Part shown: one piece after another, positions 24,632 to 35,361 of the stretch
How positions within the stretch are numbered: position 1 is the stretch's first letter
Layout of the letters: every line of letters begins with the position of its first letter
Origin: Brachionus plicatilis
Taxonomy: Eukaryota; Rotifera; Eurotatoria; Ploima; Brachionidae
Direction: 5' to 3'
Length of the DNA: 64,000 bases
Assembly (NCBI GenBank): GCA_010279815.1
Contig: QEOQ01000460.1
Coordinates: 520,348 to 584,347 of the forward strand
Notes under the pieces: model-generated
What the model was told of the DNA's origin: nothing
What the model saw: the letters and a program-made list of their open reading frames with translations, nothing else
Database searches by the model: none
Translations under genes and position numbers: made by a program

Positions 24632-25587
24632 AAAAAAATTAAGAGTTGTGGAGGAATGAGAGAGATTAGGCTTTAAATATAAGTTTAATTTGACTGTGAG
24701 AAGCCAATCGAAATTCTATTTGGCTAATTATAGACTTTTATCGATTGGTTCAGAATCGAATTTATTTCATTGGATCAAAATGGATATATTGAGAAATTAT
24801 TTTGTTGGATCTTCTTCTTACTTTTTTTTAATTGAATTTTTATTATTTTTTTTGTTTACGAAGCAGTGGGCTTTTATAAAGAAACGAGTCACCAAGACAC
24901 TCACATGGAGAAAGAGAGAGCCATGAACTGAAACTATTTGCACGGATTTAAAGAGACTGCGACTAAACGAAACGCTTTCAACTTGTCTAATAAAAAATTC
25001 AACTGACGTAATCAATTAATCAATTGATGGACGCATTCGATTTGATCCTAAATTATTATGCAACACAGCTATTGCTTATTTGACTTGAAATGAATTTTTT
25101 TCTCTCTCTCTCTCGCGGCCAATTCCAACTGTTCAATATCAGACTTATCGTCCTCTCTTTTTCCTGGACAAAATCATGACGCAAACAATGCACTAAAGAA
25201 AGAAGCAACGTGCGGACAAAAATCTCACTTATCAAGCTTTAAAAGGGCAAATATATTTTGCTTTGAAAAATAAATAAAGCCACTGACGGCTTACCGAGCT
25301 AGTCTCAACACCCAAATGATACTATCTTTAATTATGAACATTTTTAGCTAGTTCTACCACTGGACTTTTAAAAAATTTGCTCTATTTTGATCATTTGACT
25401 AAAATATGCATTGATTAAATACGATCTAAAGTATGATGACATCATTTGGTAAATTAAAAAATAACCAAAAAGATTATCTTTTATTTTTACTGACGAATTT
25501 TATTTTAAACTTATTTTACAAAATCTTTCTTTTTAATCATAATTTTTATTTTATTTAACTTTATTTTGAAGTTTGTTTTTGATGCTT

Positions 25588-25640
25588 AAGGAGCTGTAGC
25601 TCGGTACAGATAAACAAATAAATGAATGTTTTACATGACA
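25588..25640 (+). repeat. Solo 3' end of a Jockey-like element
   Basis: AAGGAGCTGTAGCTCGGTAC followed by AGATAAACAAATAAATGAA. It parallels the retrotransposon 3' end at 38.98-39.02 kb (minus strand) and the fragment at 18774. The A-rich repeat (AAATAAA) after it resembles a retroposed tail. Confidence 0.45.
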
Positions 25641-26223
25641 AATGATTGCTGAATTTTTTTTTCTAAACGAAACACATATTTTCAGAAAAACAATTCAAAT
25701 AAAGAGAAATTTTTGAAAGATCCTTCCATTTGATGAAATACAATCCACGGATTTTTTTTTAATTATCTATGTCTTCCTAGAAAATTGTGTTTGAATTTTT
25801 TTTCTCTATAAAATTATTCAAACAAAGGCTACAGTCTGATCCCCCAAGCACCACTTTACTGAAAAAAAATTTAAATAATAAATAAAAGCCTAAACAATAA
25901 TGGCAAAATGAAAATAACTTTACAATTTTAAATTTTCACATTTTTAGACTTTTGTGCAATATTTTAAAGAATTAAAAAAAAAAACTCCCAAATTATTTAG
26001 CTATCAAAATTTAAAATAAAATTTTTATCAAAAAATATGAAAATGTAAAAAATTAAATTTTTTTTTTTTAAGTTTGCCATTAGAAAAGCTCATGTGGAAG
26101 AAATGATTTTATTAAACCATCGAAAAGTCGATGCTCATTTAGAAAAAAAAAATCCTATTTGCCTTGAAAAAATAATATTTCCTCTTTTCTGTTCTTGCAA
26201 CTGTCTGTCGTTTGTCCGAGGCC

Positions 26224-26423
26224 TTATCTCGGCCATTTATAGCCGATCATGCATCGTTAAATATCAGACTTATCATTTTTTCTCTCTCTCTTTTCTTTTA
26301 CAACCTCAGCTCGTCTCTTATCTCGCCAAGACAAGGCCTTATGGAACAAAACAGCCGACTGTTGAGATATTAACGCTATTTGGCGCCACTATCCATATCA
26401 AACAACTTACTCAATACTTATCT
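26224..26423. promoter_or_regulatory. Cluster of four GATA-factor consensus sites
   Basis: TTATCT/TTATCA (WGATAA on the minus strand) occurs at 26224-26229, 26270-26275, 26318-26323 and 26418-26423, inside a high-complexity block. More matches lie at about 25225, 26959, 27024, 27224, 27531, 27647 (twice) and 27746. A GATA gene just downstream makes autoregulation plausible; the spacing and function are untested. Confidence 0.35.
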
Positions 26424-28479
26424 CCGCATGAGCTTTCGATACAGTGCCAAAACTGACATTGCTCGAACAAAAAAAGCCTAATTACTATTATCATTTAACA
26501 CTGACTGTGCTCCATTCAAACGCACAAAATATATATTGGCAAAGCTGATGATGGTAGATGAGCTAATTTAAGTGATAATTATTATACAACTACATATGGC
26601 TAATTAAAGCTAGGCTACAATTTTTTTTTTTTATGACGAGCACATTTTATATGTCCATGCACATGGCCAGGTCATAAATCGTCTTAAAATTGCAATCGAT
26701 TTGAACGCGTCAAGTCGCCACAACATTCAACAATTTGACATTAGCTGAAAACACCGGGTTTTAATACTTGTCATAATGCTTGATTGAATTCCTCTATTTA
26801 GACTATGTCGTAGTTTAGGCTGTAAATTCTAGTGCGGAAAACAAATAACACAATATTTATGCTTTGCTAATCACGCTAGTAAATCACATGGCAGCCAATC
26901 CAAACAATCAGAAACAACTCTGTAATTAGCTGAGTGAGAGAGAGAGAGAGAGGTAGAGATAAGCTTGCGCAATGCAGCCAAGCAGCGCGCTTTTTCAATG
27001 TGTTATGCAACAAATTTCGTGACTGATAAGGCCTAGTGTAATTAGCGACCGGCTCTGCTGAGCATTTGATGCCAGCGACCCGATAACAATCTACAGTTAC
27101 TTACCTAGACTCGAAGTAGAGCCTAGAACAAAAGAAATCTCTTTCTTCTTCTTTTATTTTTTTGCTGAAATTTTATGGCCAAATGTTTTTATAGCTCAGA
27201 ACGAATAGCAAAATCTATTAGCAGATAAAAGAGAAAAATTGATTTTTATCTATCGCTGAATTATTATTGATAATATTGCTTCTGAAAAAAATAAATGAAA
27301 AAAAAAAAAAAAAGATAAATCATTTGGCGCTAGCTAGTAGATTTTAATCGGCGTTAAATTTGTTTATGTCATCGCTACTGGTGGCTTACTCTATTCTGCC
27401 TAGTGGTTTACTGTTAGACTGCTGATGCTGCTTTTGTAGCTATTCGACTGGTGTCAACAGTGCAGTGCTCGCATCGCAGATATATCTCTATTGCAAAAGT
27501 ATTCGCTAATAGAAGATTGCGGAGATAAAATAGTTTTGTCGTCGACTAGGAGTCGAACTGCTAAGAGCTTTTTTTAGCGCCACAGCCAAGCCAACACCTC
27601 AACTCCTGCCCTCTAAGCCTTTTCTCCACCAATTTGTTCGCTTGCTTATCTTATCTAGATCAATTTCCATTAAAATAGTTGACAAACCTTTGACTTTACG
27701 CCTAACTCTTACGCGCTCATTCGCATTCTACGAGTAATCGTTGAGTTATCTTCAAAAATCTTTACTAATTCATCTCTCTTTTCATTTTAAAATTAAAAAT
27801 TTGAATAAAATTTTTTTTCCAATCTCTTTCTCTCAAATTGCTAATTGATAAAGACGCTAATTATGAATAGAGAAAATTTTTTTTTTCAAGCAATGTTGAT
27901 TAATTGAATATTTTTATTTATTCAATCAAAAATGACTCTTTCTTTTAGTTTGATAATAAAAATTTGATATTTTTAAAATAACTTTTTGTTTAATATTTTT
28001 TGAAAAAAATTTCCATATTTTATTTTCTTCTATTTCTAATTTTTTCTAATCATTTTATAAACAACTAGGAAAATAGGTGCTAAATCAAGTGGCTGAAAGA
28101 AAGGTATAAATATTTTTTAATTATTTTCAAATCACAAATTTAAAATAATTATTTATTGAAAAAATATTTAATAATTTTATTGCTGAAAAAAAAAAATTTT
28201 GACAGAGTCCTGGTAAGTTGGAACAATAATTTTTTTTAAAAGCTAAGATTGAATAAAATTAAAAATTTTTCGAAGTGAATATCGAAAATGTTTTTTCCTC
28301 ATTTTATAAATAATTATAATTTTTTTATTTTCTTCTATAATCATACTTATTTTAAAATTTTACAATTATTTTATTTTATTCCTAATAATCGAGAAATTAG
28401 ATACTAAATTATGCGACTGAATGGAAGGAATAAGTTTTGAGTCCAAGTGACCAAGATTCTGTCTAAATTATTTTTTAAA

Positions 28480-28701
28480 TATAGTGCCCCAAATTATAAA
28501 CTGTAGTCAGACATATTAATTTCGAGTCTAATAACCTCCGATTCAATCAGATTCTATCAATCTTAATAATTTTTGTTCTAAATTAAGGCTGCTAAATTTC
28601 TTTACAATTCTTGGGAAAAATTGTTATCTGAGTTCAAATTTCAAAAATATCAAAAATTCGATTATCTGAGACTACGGTTTGTGATGATTTTGAGGCACTA
28701 T
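28480..28701. mobile_element. Small DNA transposon-like element with TATAGTGCC ends
   Basis: The left end TATAGTGCCCCAAATTATAA and the reverse complement of the right end TATAGTGCCTCAAAATCATC begin identically; after a small indel both share AAAC(T/C)GTAGTC and AGA..AT further in. The length is about 222 bp, and the terminal TA is compatible with a TA target duplication. No coding capacity. Confidence 0.65.
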
Positions 28702-30632
28702 AAATAAAATCTTATTTATTTAAACTTGGTCCTTTCTTTCAGTCACAATAGAAAAGTTAGATATTTTTTTTCTATTAGCTAAGGTTGACTAAAATTTAAT
28801 ATCTAAAAATTGAATTTCAAAAAAATAATTTGACATAAATGAACAAATGAAGAGATTGGAAATCAAAAATCATTATGCTAAAATTAGATATAAATTTTAT
28901 AACTAAAAATGAATAAAATATTTTCGAGATTTTATCTATGAAATGGGAGCTTAATTTTGGAAAAATTTGGAATGGAAACATGAATTTTTATGGGCCTGTT
29001 GACTGTTGCTAGTCATGTCTTGCTGATTTGTGTGCTTGAAATGACATTTTTTAAATAATAAATGATGATAAAATGCGTAAAAAAGAAAAGAAAAAATGAG
29101 ATTGAAATTGTTCAAGTAAAGTGGATGCGGGGCTCAGTCACGGTGGTGCGAATAGGTGATTTAATTGAGAGCTAATTTGAAATTCCCCAAACAATTATTT
29201 ATCTATTCATCTTATTAAAACTAATTAAAACAAAAATAACACAAAATCCAACACAAATAAACAAAAATAATAAAAATAGAAAAAAAATTAAAATGAAATT
29301 TAAAACTATCTCGTACTAGAAATCAAATTTCCACAAGGAGATATTGAATTAAATTGTTTTCGACCTATTGGAGAATGAATTTTCTTCTATGTTTGCTATT
29401 GCATGCTCGATAATCGATTCAATATAATTGCAAAAATTGTCCTTTTTATAGACATGCAAATTAGAGCTTCTCTTTTTTTTCATGGCCCATCACCTATAAC
29501 ATTTTTCTTTCTCTTTTTTTTTTAAATTGATCGAACACCCAAGATAAAGTAAGATAACAAAATTTGAAGGTTTTCATAATTTGAAAAAAAATGCTCTATA
29601 AAATACTGAACGTGATTCTTCTGATTTAGATCAGAAACTTCTTGTTGCCTTGGGCTAGAAATTTAATTTAGCCAAATAAAATTATCACAAACTTTAAATA
29701 TTTTTGAATCTAGTTCTATTGTTTGCAGTATTCATTGACCACTTGATTTCAGCAGATAAAATCGCATATTTTATTATTCTATTTTTAATTTTAATTTTCA
29801 ACTTTTTTTAGCACTTGAAAAAAGTTTTACTCTCAAATTCAGTGATATATTTGATATTTTTTTATTATTTAATCAATTTTATTAATAGAAAAATCAGAAT
29901 AAAAATTTTGAATTTGTTTTTAATCTGTATTTAAACTAAAATTGAAAATTTTTTAAATAGTCCAAGATATCTGGACAATGATTTGCGTTATTTATTTTTC
30001 ATCTAAAAAAAATTTATTTAATAAAAAGTCTCCTAGCAATGACACTAAGAAGAGAGCTTAAACTAAAATTATTATTTTTAAATAAATAAAATTGGAAAAT
30101 AAAATTTGCAACCAAACATGTCGAAATTCAAATATGAATAAATTTTCCACACTTGAAATCAAGTTAATTTTTGGGTCTCACTTAAATTAATAATTAAATC
30201 ACGTGCTGATCAGTGAAGAGCTGATGAGCTGTATTTTTTTTTTATTTTTGGGTAGCAGGCACACAGCGTCGATTTGAATACTTGGCAATAATAAAATTTA
30301 TTATTTTAAAAATTAATTGCGGTTCTTATGACTAATCTGAACTGAAGCCATGAATTTTTTTTCTTTTTTTTTATTTGAAATTTTGTTAAGCTCAATTAAA
30401 TTATTTGAATGAGTTTTAATTTATACTTTACAATTTTATCAGACGTAAAATACCTTGGAAAAAGAGTACATTTTAAATAAATTATTAAAATTTTAAAATA
30501 GACAACGAAATAAAGAAACTAATTTTATTATAAATGATCGAGGTGTGATGGAAAATCAACACAAATTTTGCTCTTATCTTTAAAAGACACATATAAATAA
30601 TTTATACAAAATTTTTTCATATTGCCAGGAGT

Positions 30633-32120
30633 ATGAAGAGAATAAAACTTTTCGCCGGAATCGAGGGGTAAATTGAGGGATGCCTCATACTTTTTTTGTC
30701 GCTTAAACATTCTCTCATTTAGAGGTGCTACAAAAACAATTTTGAAAATAATTGACGAATATGGTAATGTTTTAGTCGAATCTGCCACAGGACCATCAAA
30801 TCCATGGGTAAGACTACACAAATTACTATTAATTACCTGATAAAAAGGCTGGTTAACATTAAAAAGCAATTTAATGAAAAAGATGGATTTAAAATTGTAG
30901 CCAAAAACATTACTCAAATTGTAAATGATGCGCTTGACAAAATTAGTAATCGTAGCCTGCTTGGAAAAGAAATATACAAGCTTGAATCATTAGTATGTCA
31001 AACAAATAGGAAAATTTCAAGAATATTTAATAAATTTTTCGTAGGCTTGTTGTCTTAGTGGAACTGGAACTAAGGTAGCTAGAGAACGTCTTACACAAGA
31101 AATTAATAACATTCATATTGATTACAAAGTTTTTGTAACTAATGATTCGTTAGCCACAGTATTCTCGGCTTTCGAAAATGGTAATATTATTTTATATTTA
31201 AATCGAGTAAAATGTTAAATTAATAATCAAATTCTCATATCCTTTAAATTCTGAAACCTTGAAAATTTAAGGTGGTATGGTTCTGATTTCTGGCACTGGA
31301 AGCTACTGTGTACTTGTCAATCCTTTGGACAAAAATTTTACATCAATTGAAGAAATTGAAATTTTTAGTTCTGGTGGTTGGGGAAGCGCTTTGGGAGACG
31401 AAGGCAGTGCTTTTTGGATATCTGCTCAGCTTATAAAACATTTTATAAAAATTAATGATAATATCGTTAAACCTGATGACATCAATGAATTAAGCGAGTT
31501 GAAAGAAATCATTCTAGAACATTTTCAAGTAAATAAAATTTTTTTTTATTAAATTGTAAAATTAATTAATTTATTTTCAGATAAAATCTTTGAGAGAGAT
31601 TTTGCCTTATTTTTACGAGAACAAACAGAGTGATAAAATAGCTGCTTTGACCGAAAAATTGGCTAAGAGTTCGCTTTTTAAACAACTGGGGTTAAACAAA
31701 AATTTAACTTTAAGATATTTTTAGTAGCTAGTTTAGGCGAAAAAAGAACCTTACTTGATTTGTTCGAGCAAGCTGGTTACGAACTAGCAATTCTTGTTGT
31801 GTCGCTAATACCGAATTTTGTACCAAAGTTATTTTTTACAAGGAACAAAAAACAACTAATTATTTTATTAATAGACTGACGTGGGTAAAGATGAACTAGA
31901 GATTGTTTGTACTGGAAGCGTTTTCAAAAGTTGGAGCCTTCTCAAGCCAGGATTTATTAGAGGATTGAAGACCCAGAGTTTATTAACTAAATTTCGTCTT
32001 GTCAAAATAGATGGTAACTCATCAATTGGTGCATGTGTCCTTTCATCCAAACTATGCTCATTTAGAATAGATATCAATCTAAATAAGCACAAGTCAAAAT
32101 TAGATATGATTGTTATTTAA
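30633..32120 (+). CDS. NAGK-like: N-acetylglucosamine kinase, paralogue 1
   Basis: Phosphorylates GlcNAc to GlcNAc-6-phosphate in amino-sugar salvage; cytosolic ASKHA-fold (BadF/BadG) kinase. Eight exons: 30633-30667, 30723-30807, 30867-30992, 31045-31180, 31272-31528, 31581-31668, 31725-31819, 31875-32120 (355 aa; human NAGK 344). Motifs in order: FAGIEGGATK (phosphate loop), GPSNPW, CLSGTGTKV, FVTNDSLATVF (Asp at the catalytic-base position), LISGTGSYC, SGGWGSALGDEGSAFWI, LPYFYENK, EQAGYELAILVVSLIP and CTGSVFKSWSLLKPGF. Introns are 52-91 nt. Compared with paralogue 2 it lacks four residues straight after the conserved Trp (W|QFNEKDGF against WILGIGENEDGF), exactly at an intron. The acceptor-like TTGCCAG ends five bases before the ATG. 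Identity is secure; whether it is fully active is not shown. Confidence 0.92.
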
Positions 32121-33113
32121 TGATTGAGCCGTGCTTTATCAACTCAAATATTGAAAAAGAAATTTTAATTTTTTTTAAATTGCTCAAATAAATTTTTTTT
32201 CGTTTCGATTTGAGTCAAATTCGATTCAATGTTTGTTTATATGAGAAAGTGAGAAAAAATATATATGTTTAATTATTCAATCTAAAATAGAACCAAAGTC
32301 TTAAACAAAAAGATTTGAAGCATCAAAATTTTCATTAGATAATATTTTAAATTCGAAAGGATCTCAAGCAAAGTTTTGAATATTTTTACTAAATTGTTTA
32401 TTGCCAAATTTATTTCAATGCTTGAATTTTGAAATCTATTGCCTATAAACATTTTAATTTGAATGTAAAAAAGGCGCTGAATTCTTTACGAATAAACAAA
32501 CCAAAGTTCTAGGACCATAATATGCTAAATATCAAATATTTAATTAATTGGCATCAAACCGGAATGCATTCACTACATTTGTTCAGAGATTATAGGTTAG
32601 ATATCAATATTTGTAAATAAGTTATTTCTAGAGATCTAATTTAAAATTACATAAAGTCTTAATTTATTTTCAGTAGAAAATTTGGTGTTTGAAGTAAATG
32701 CAGTGTATCAAAAAATTTAAATTGGAGATTTTATCAATTATTTTAATATTTAATTTGCTAGTCTTTATCAAAAATTCTTGATCAAACAATTAAAAAATAA
32801 AAAAAAAGGATTTTAAATTATACCGAATTCACTTATTGTCAGCAATTGCCAAAAAGTATTAAATTGAATTAATGAAAAATTTAAATTAAAAAAAAAGATG
32901 ATTCAAAATAAGAATGAGTATACTTATTATCAGCACTTGTCAAAAATTGTTCAAACAATTTGATTTGGAATTTAATAAAAGTATTTTAATTTTATTTTAA
33001 CTGGTTTTAAATTTGAATATTTGCATGATATGAATATGATTTTCATCTGCGCTTCTATTTAAATTCACTCTTATTTTTCTAAACAAAACACAAACTTAAA
33101 TCTTTTATCAAGA
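32121..33113. other. Intergenic spacer between NAGK 1 and the P450 gene
   Basis: AT-rich, no coding signal; would contain the NAGK 3' untranslated region and the P450 promoter. Confidence 0.5.
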
Positions 33114-35361
33114 ATGCTTAAAATAACTTTAGTTTGCAGCGTTGCTTTTGCTTTATATTCTGTCCGAATTTATCTTAAACGAAGAAAATATAAACACATA
33201 CCAGGTCCAAAACCGAACGGGTAATTCAGTATCATATCAGTTTTAGTTAATAACTATAAATTTTATCAAGAATTTTAGAATTTTTTCTAGGCAATGTTTC
33301 TGAAATTAGAAGAAATATTCGTAGTGGAAAAATAGTTCCGGAACAATACTTAGAATGGTTCGATAATTATGGATCAATTTTTAAATTTGAAATACTAAAT
33401 AATTTTATTGTCGTAGTGACTAAACCGGAGTCTATTAAAGTAAGTACAGAAATGAAAAGAAAAGAGCTTGTCATTGCATTTTTCCCAAGGATGTTCTTGT
33501 TGGCCAAAATTTTCCCAAGCCAAGTCTAGTTTATACAATCACTGGATATCCGTTTAATGAACGGTATTTTTAAATAAAAAAAAAATTAGAATTTTTTAAA
33601 TATTGTACGAAGATTTCTTGGCTCGAGTCTGGTGTCGGAAATGGATGAGTCTAAGTGGCAAATTAGAAGAAAAATTTTTAATCATGCATTTAAAAATGAG
33701 TAAAAAATCATGCTTTAATTGTACAAGTTTTTTTATTTTTATCTTTAAAAGATTTATGCATGAATGTATTGGGATATTAAATATTAAAACTGATGAATTT
33801 TTGGAAAAATTGAAACTAAAAGCTGACAACAAATGCTTGCTTGATCTGAGTGATTTAATAAGTGAATTTACATTGGAAATTATATCAACGGTTTGAATTT
33901 AAATTTTATTTAAAACACTTCTAGAATTAAAGCTAAGGTTACTTTCGGAACCGGATTCGATCCTGAAAAAAAATTCAATTTAAAACTGGCTAAAGTTTTA
34001 AAAGGCTCAAATGAATTAGCCATCAATCCATTTATGACTGTAAGATCTAGATCATTTTAAGTTTTTTTTTAAAAATTCAAATTTTTTTTAAAGTTTAATC
34101 CATTTAACTTTAAAAAAATAAAAAATTATCGACACGCAATAAGAGATTTGAGATTGTACACCAAAGATTTGATATTAAAACGTATTGAAAAATTAAAAAG
34201 CAATGATTATTGTTCAAGTGACATACTGTTTTTTGTACTTGACAAATTAAGTAAATTAGAATAGAATAAAATAGAATTTAGTAAAATTTTTAAAAATAAA
34301 TCAAGTTGATCAAAATATCGATTTGGAGACAGTAGTAGATGATGTATTATCAATTTTAAATGGCGGACAAGAAACAACTGCAAACGCGATTTTATTTTGT
34401 CTTCTTGAAATTCACAGAAACAAGCCGGTTATGGATAAATTGATGGATGAGCTGGAAAATGTGCTGGGTCAAAGAAATAAAATAGGAACAGAAGATTTGC
34501 AAAAGCTAGAATATTTAGATTGTGTATTTAAAGAAACATTAAGAAAATATCCACCTGCAGTTCAATATATTCGCCAAACTGATAAGGAATATGAATTGGA
34601 TGGATTTATGATCCCCGAAAATACATGGATAGTTGTAAGTATAAGAAAACCATATGAATTTTTTTAATTATCCAATATTGAAATAATTAAATTTGAGACG
34701 AATGTAAAAAAAGAAAATCGTTTAAAAAAAAATCAAAAAACTGCTGGTAGACAGTTAAGGGTTCAAATTTAAATTTAAAAATCACTTAAGACATAACTTG
34801 ATAAAGAAAATTAAATAAAAACTTATTATCTAATAGGCTGAGAGATAAATTTACTCATATAATAATTTAAAACACTTGTAAATTGGTCTTCTCGTGGTCT
34901 ATCATCATCATGATTTCTGATATCAATTTTTTTTTAAACTTACAAATTTTAGATTTCTCCTTTTTTGATGGGTAGAAATCAAAATTATTTCCAAGATCCG
35001 GACAAGTTTATGCCAGAACGATTTTTAAAAAATAAACTCAACAAGTAATTAAATTATATTAACAAAGATGATTAAATTTTTCAATTTATTTTAAGAATTA
35101 AAAATTTTTCATTCATACCATTTTCAGCCGGTCCAAGAACATGCATTGGAAAAAAATTTGCTCAAGTAAATTCACTTAAAAGTCTTTCAAAAGTTTTTTC
35201 AATTTTATATTTTTAATTAGATTGAAGCAAAGATTATCTTGGCAAAATTGATCAAAAACATCGATTTCAAGTTCGAAGATAAACCAATTAGGTACAGTGA
35301 GCGTATTACGCTTAAACCAGCTAATGGATGTAAATGCTTTATAGATTTTAGAAAAAATTAA
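33114..35361 (+). CDS. CYP46-like: Cytochrome P450, CYP46-like (sterol hydroxylase-like)
   Basis: Membrane-anchored haem monooxygenase. Eleven exons: 33114-33220, 33271-33439, 33490-33563, 33613-33699, 33752-33890, 33938-34039, 34094-34250, 34306-34634, 34953-35044, 35096-35165, 35221-35361 (488 aa). N-terminal membrane anchor (residues 4-20), then YKHIPGPKP; the region around GYPFNERFLGSSLVSEMDES and KWQIRRKIFNHAFKNE is CYP46-type. I-helix GGQETTAN, K-helix KETLRKYPP (ExxR), MPERF, and haem ligand motif FSAGPRTCIG are all intact. Introns are 47-55 nt except intron 8 (318 nt). The closest family recalled is CYP46A1, cholesterol 24-hydroxylase, but invertebrate members may use other sterols or lipids, so the substrate is unknown. 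The ATG lies one base after an AG preceded by a pyrimidine stretch. It sits between two NAGK genes in the same orientation. Confidence 0.9.

Larger units (their letters stand above)
24494..30632. promoter_or_regulatory. Upstream region of the GATA gene, probable cis-regulatory DNA
   Basis: About 6 kb with no coding exon. From roughly 25.05 to 27.75 kb the sequence is noticeably more complex and less AT-rich than the other intergenic stretches and contains many WGATAR motifs, GA/TC microsatellites (24605-24631, 25099-25115, 26935-26952) and no sustained exon signals. Such composition next to a developmental regulator suggests enhancers. This is inference from composition and motifs only. Confidence 0.4.

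Noticed and set aside
26094..26456. 120-codon open frame on the plus strand upstream of GATA
   Set aside because: It runs through the GATA-motif block, has no family resemblance or splice context, and its residues follow local composition.
33440..33489. Read-through of P450 exon 2 and a possible frameshift
   Set aside because: A 50-nt GT-AG intron with acceptor TTTTTCCCAAG restores DVLVGQNFPKP, so no lesion is needed.
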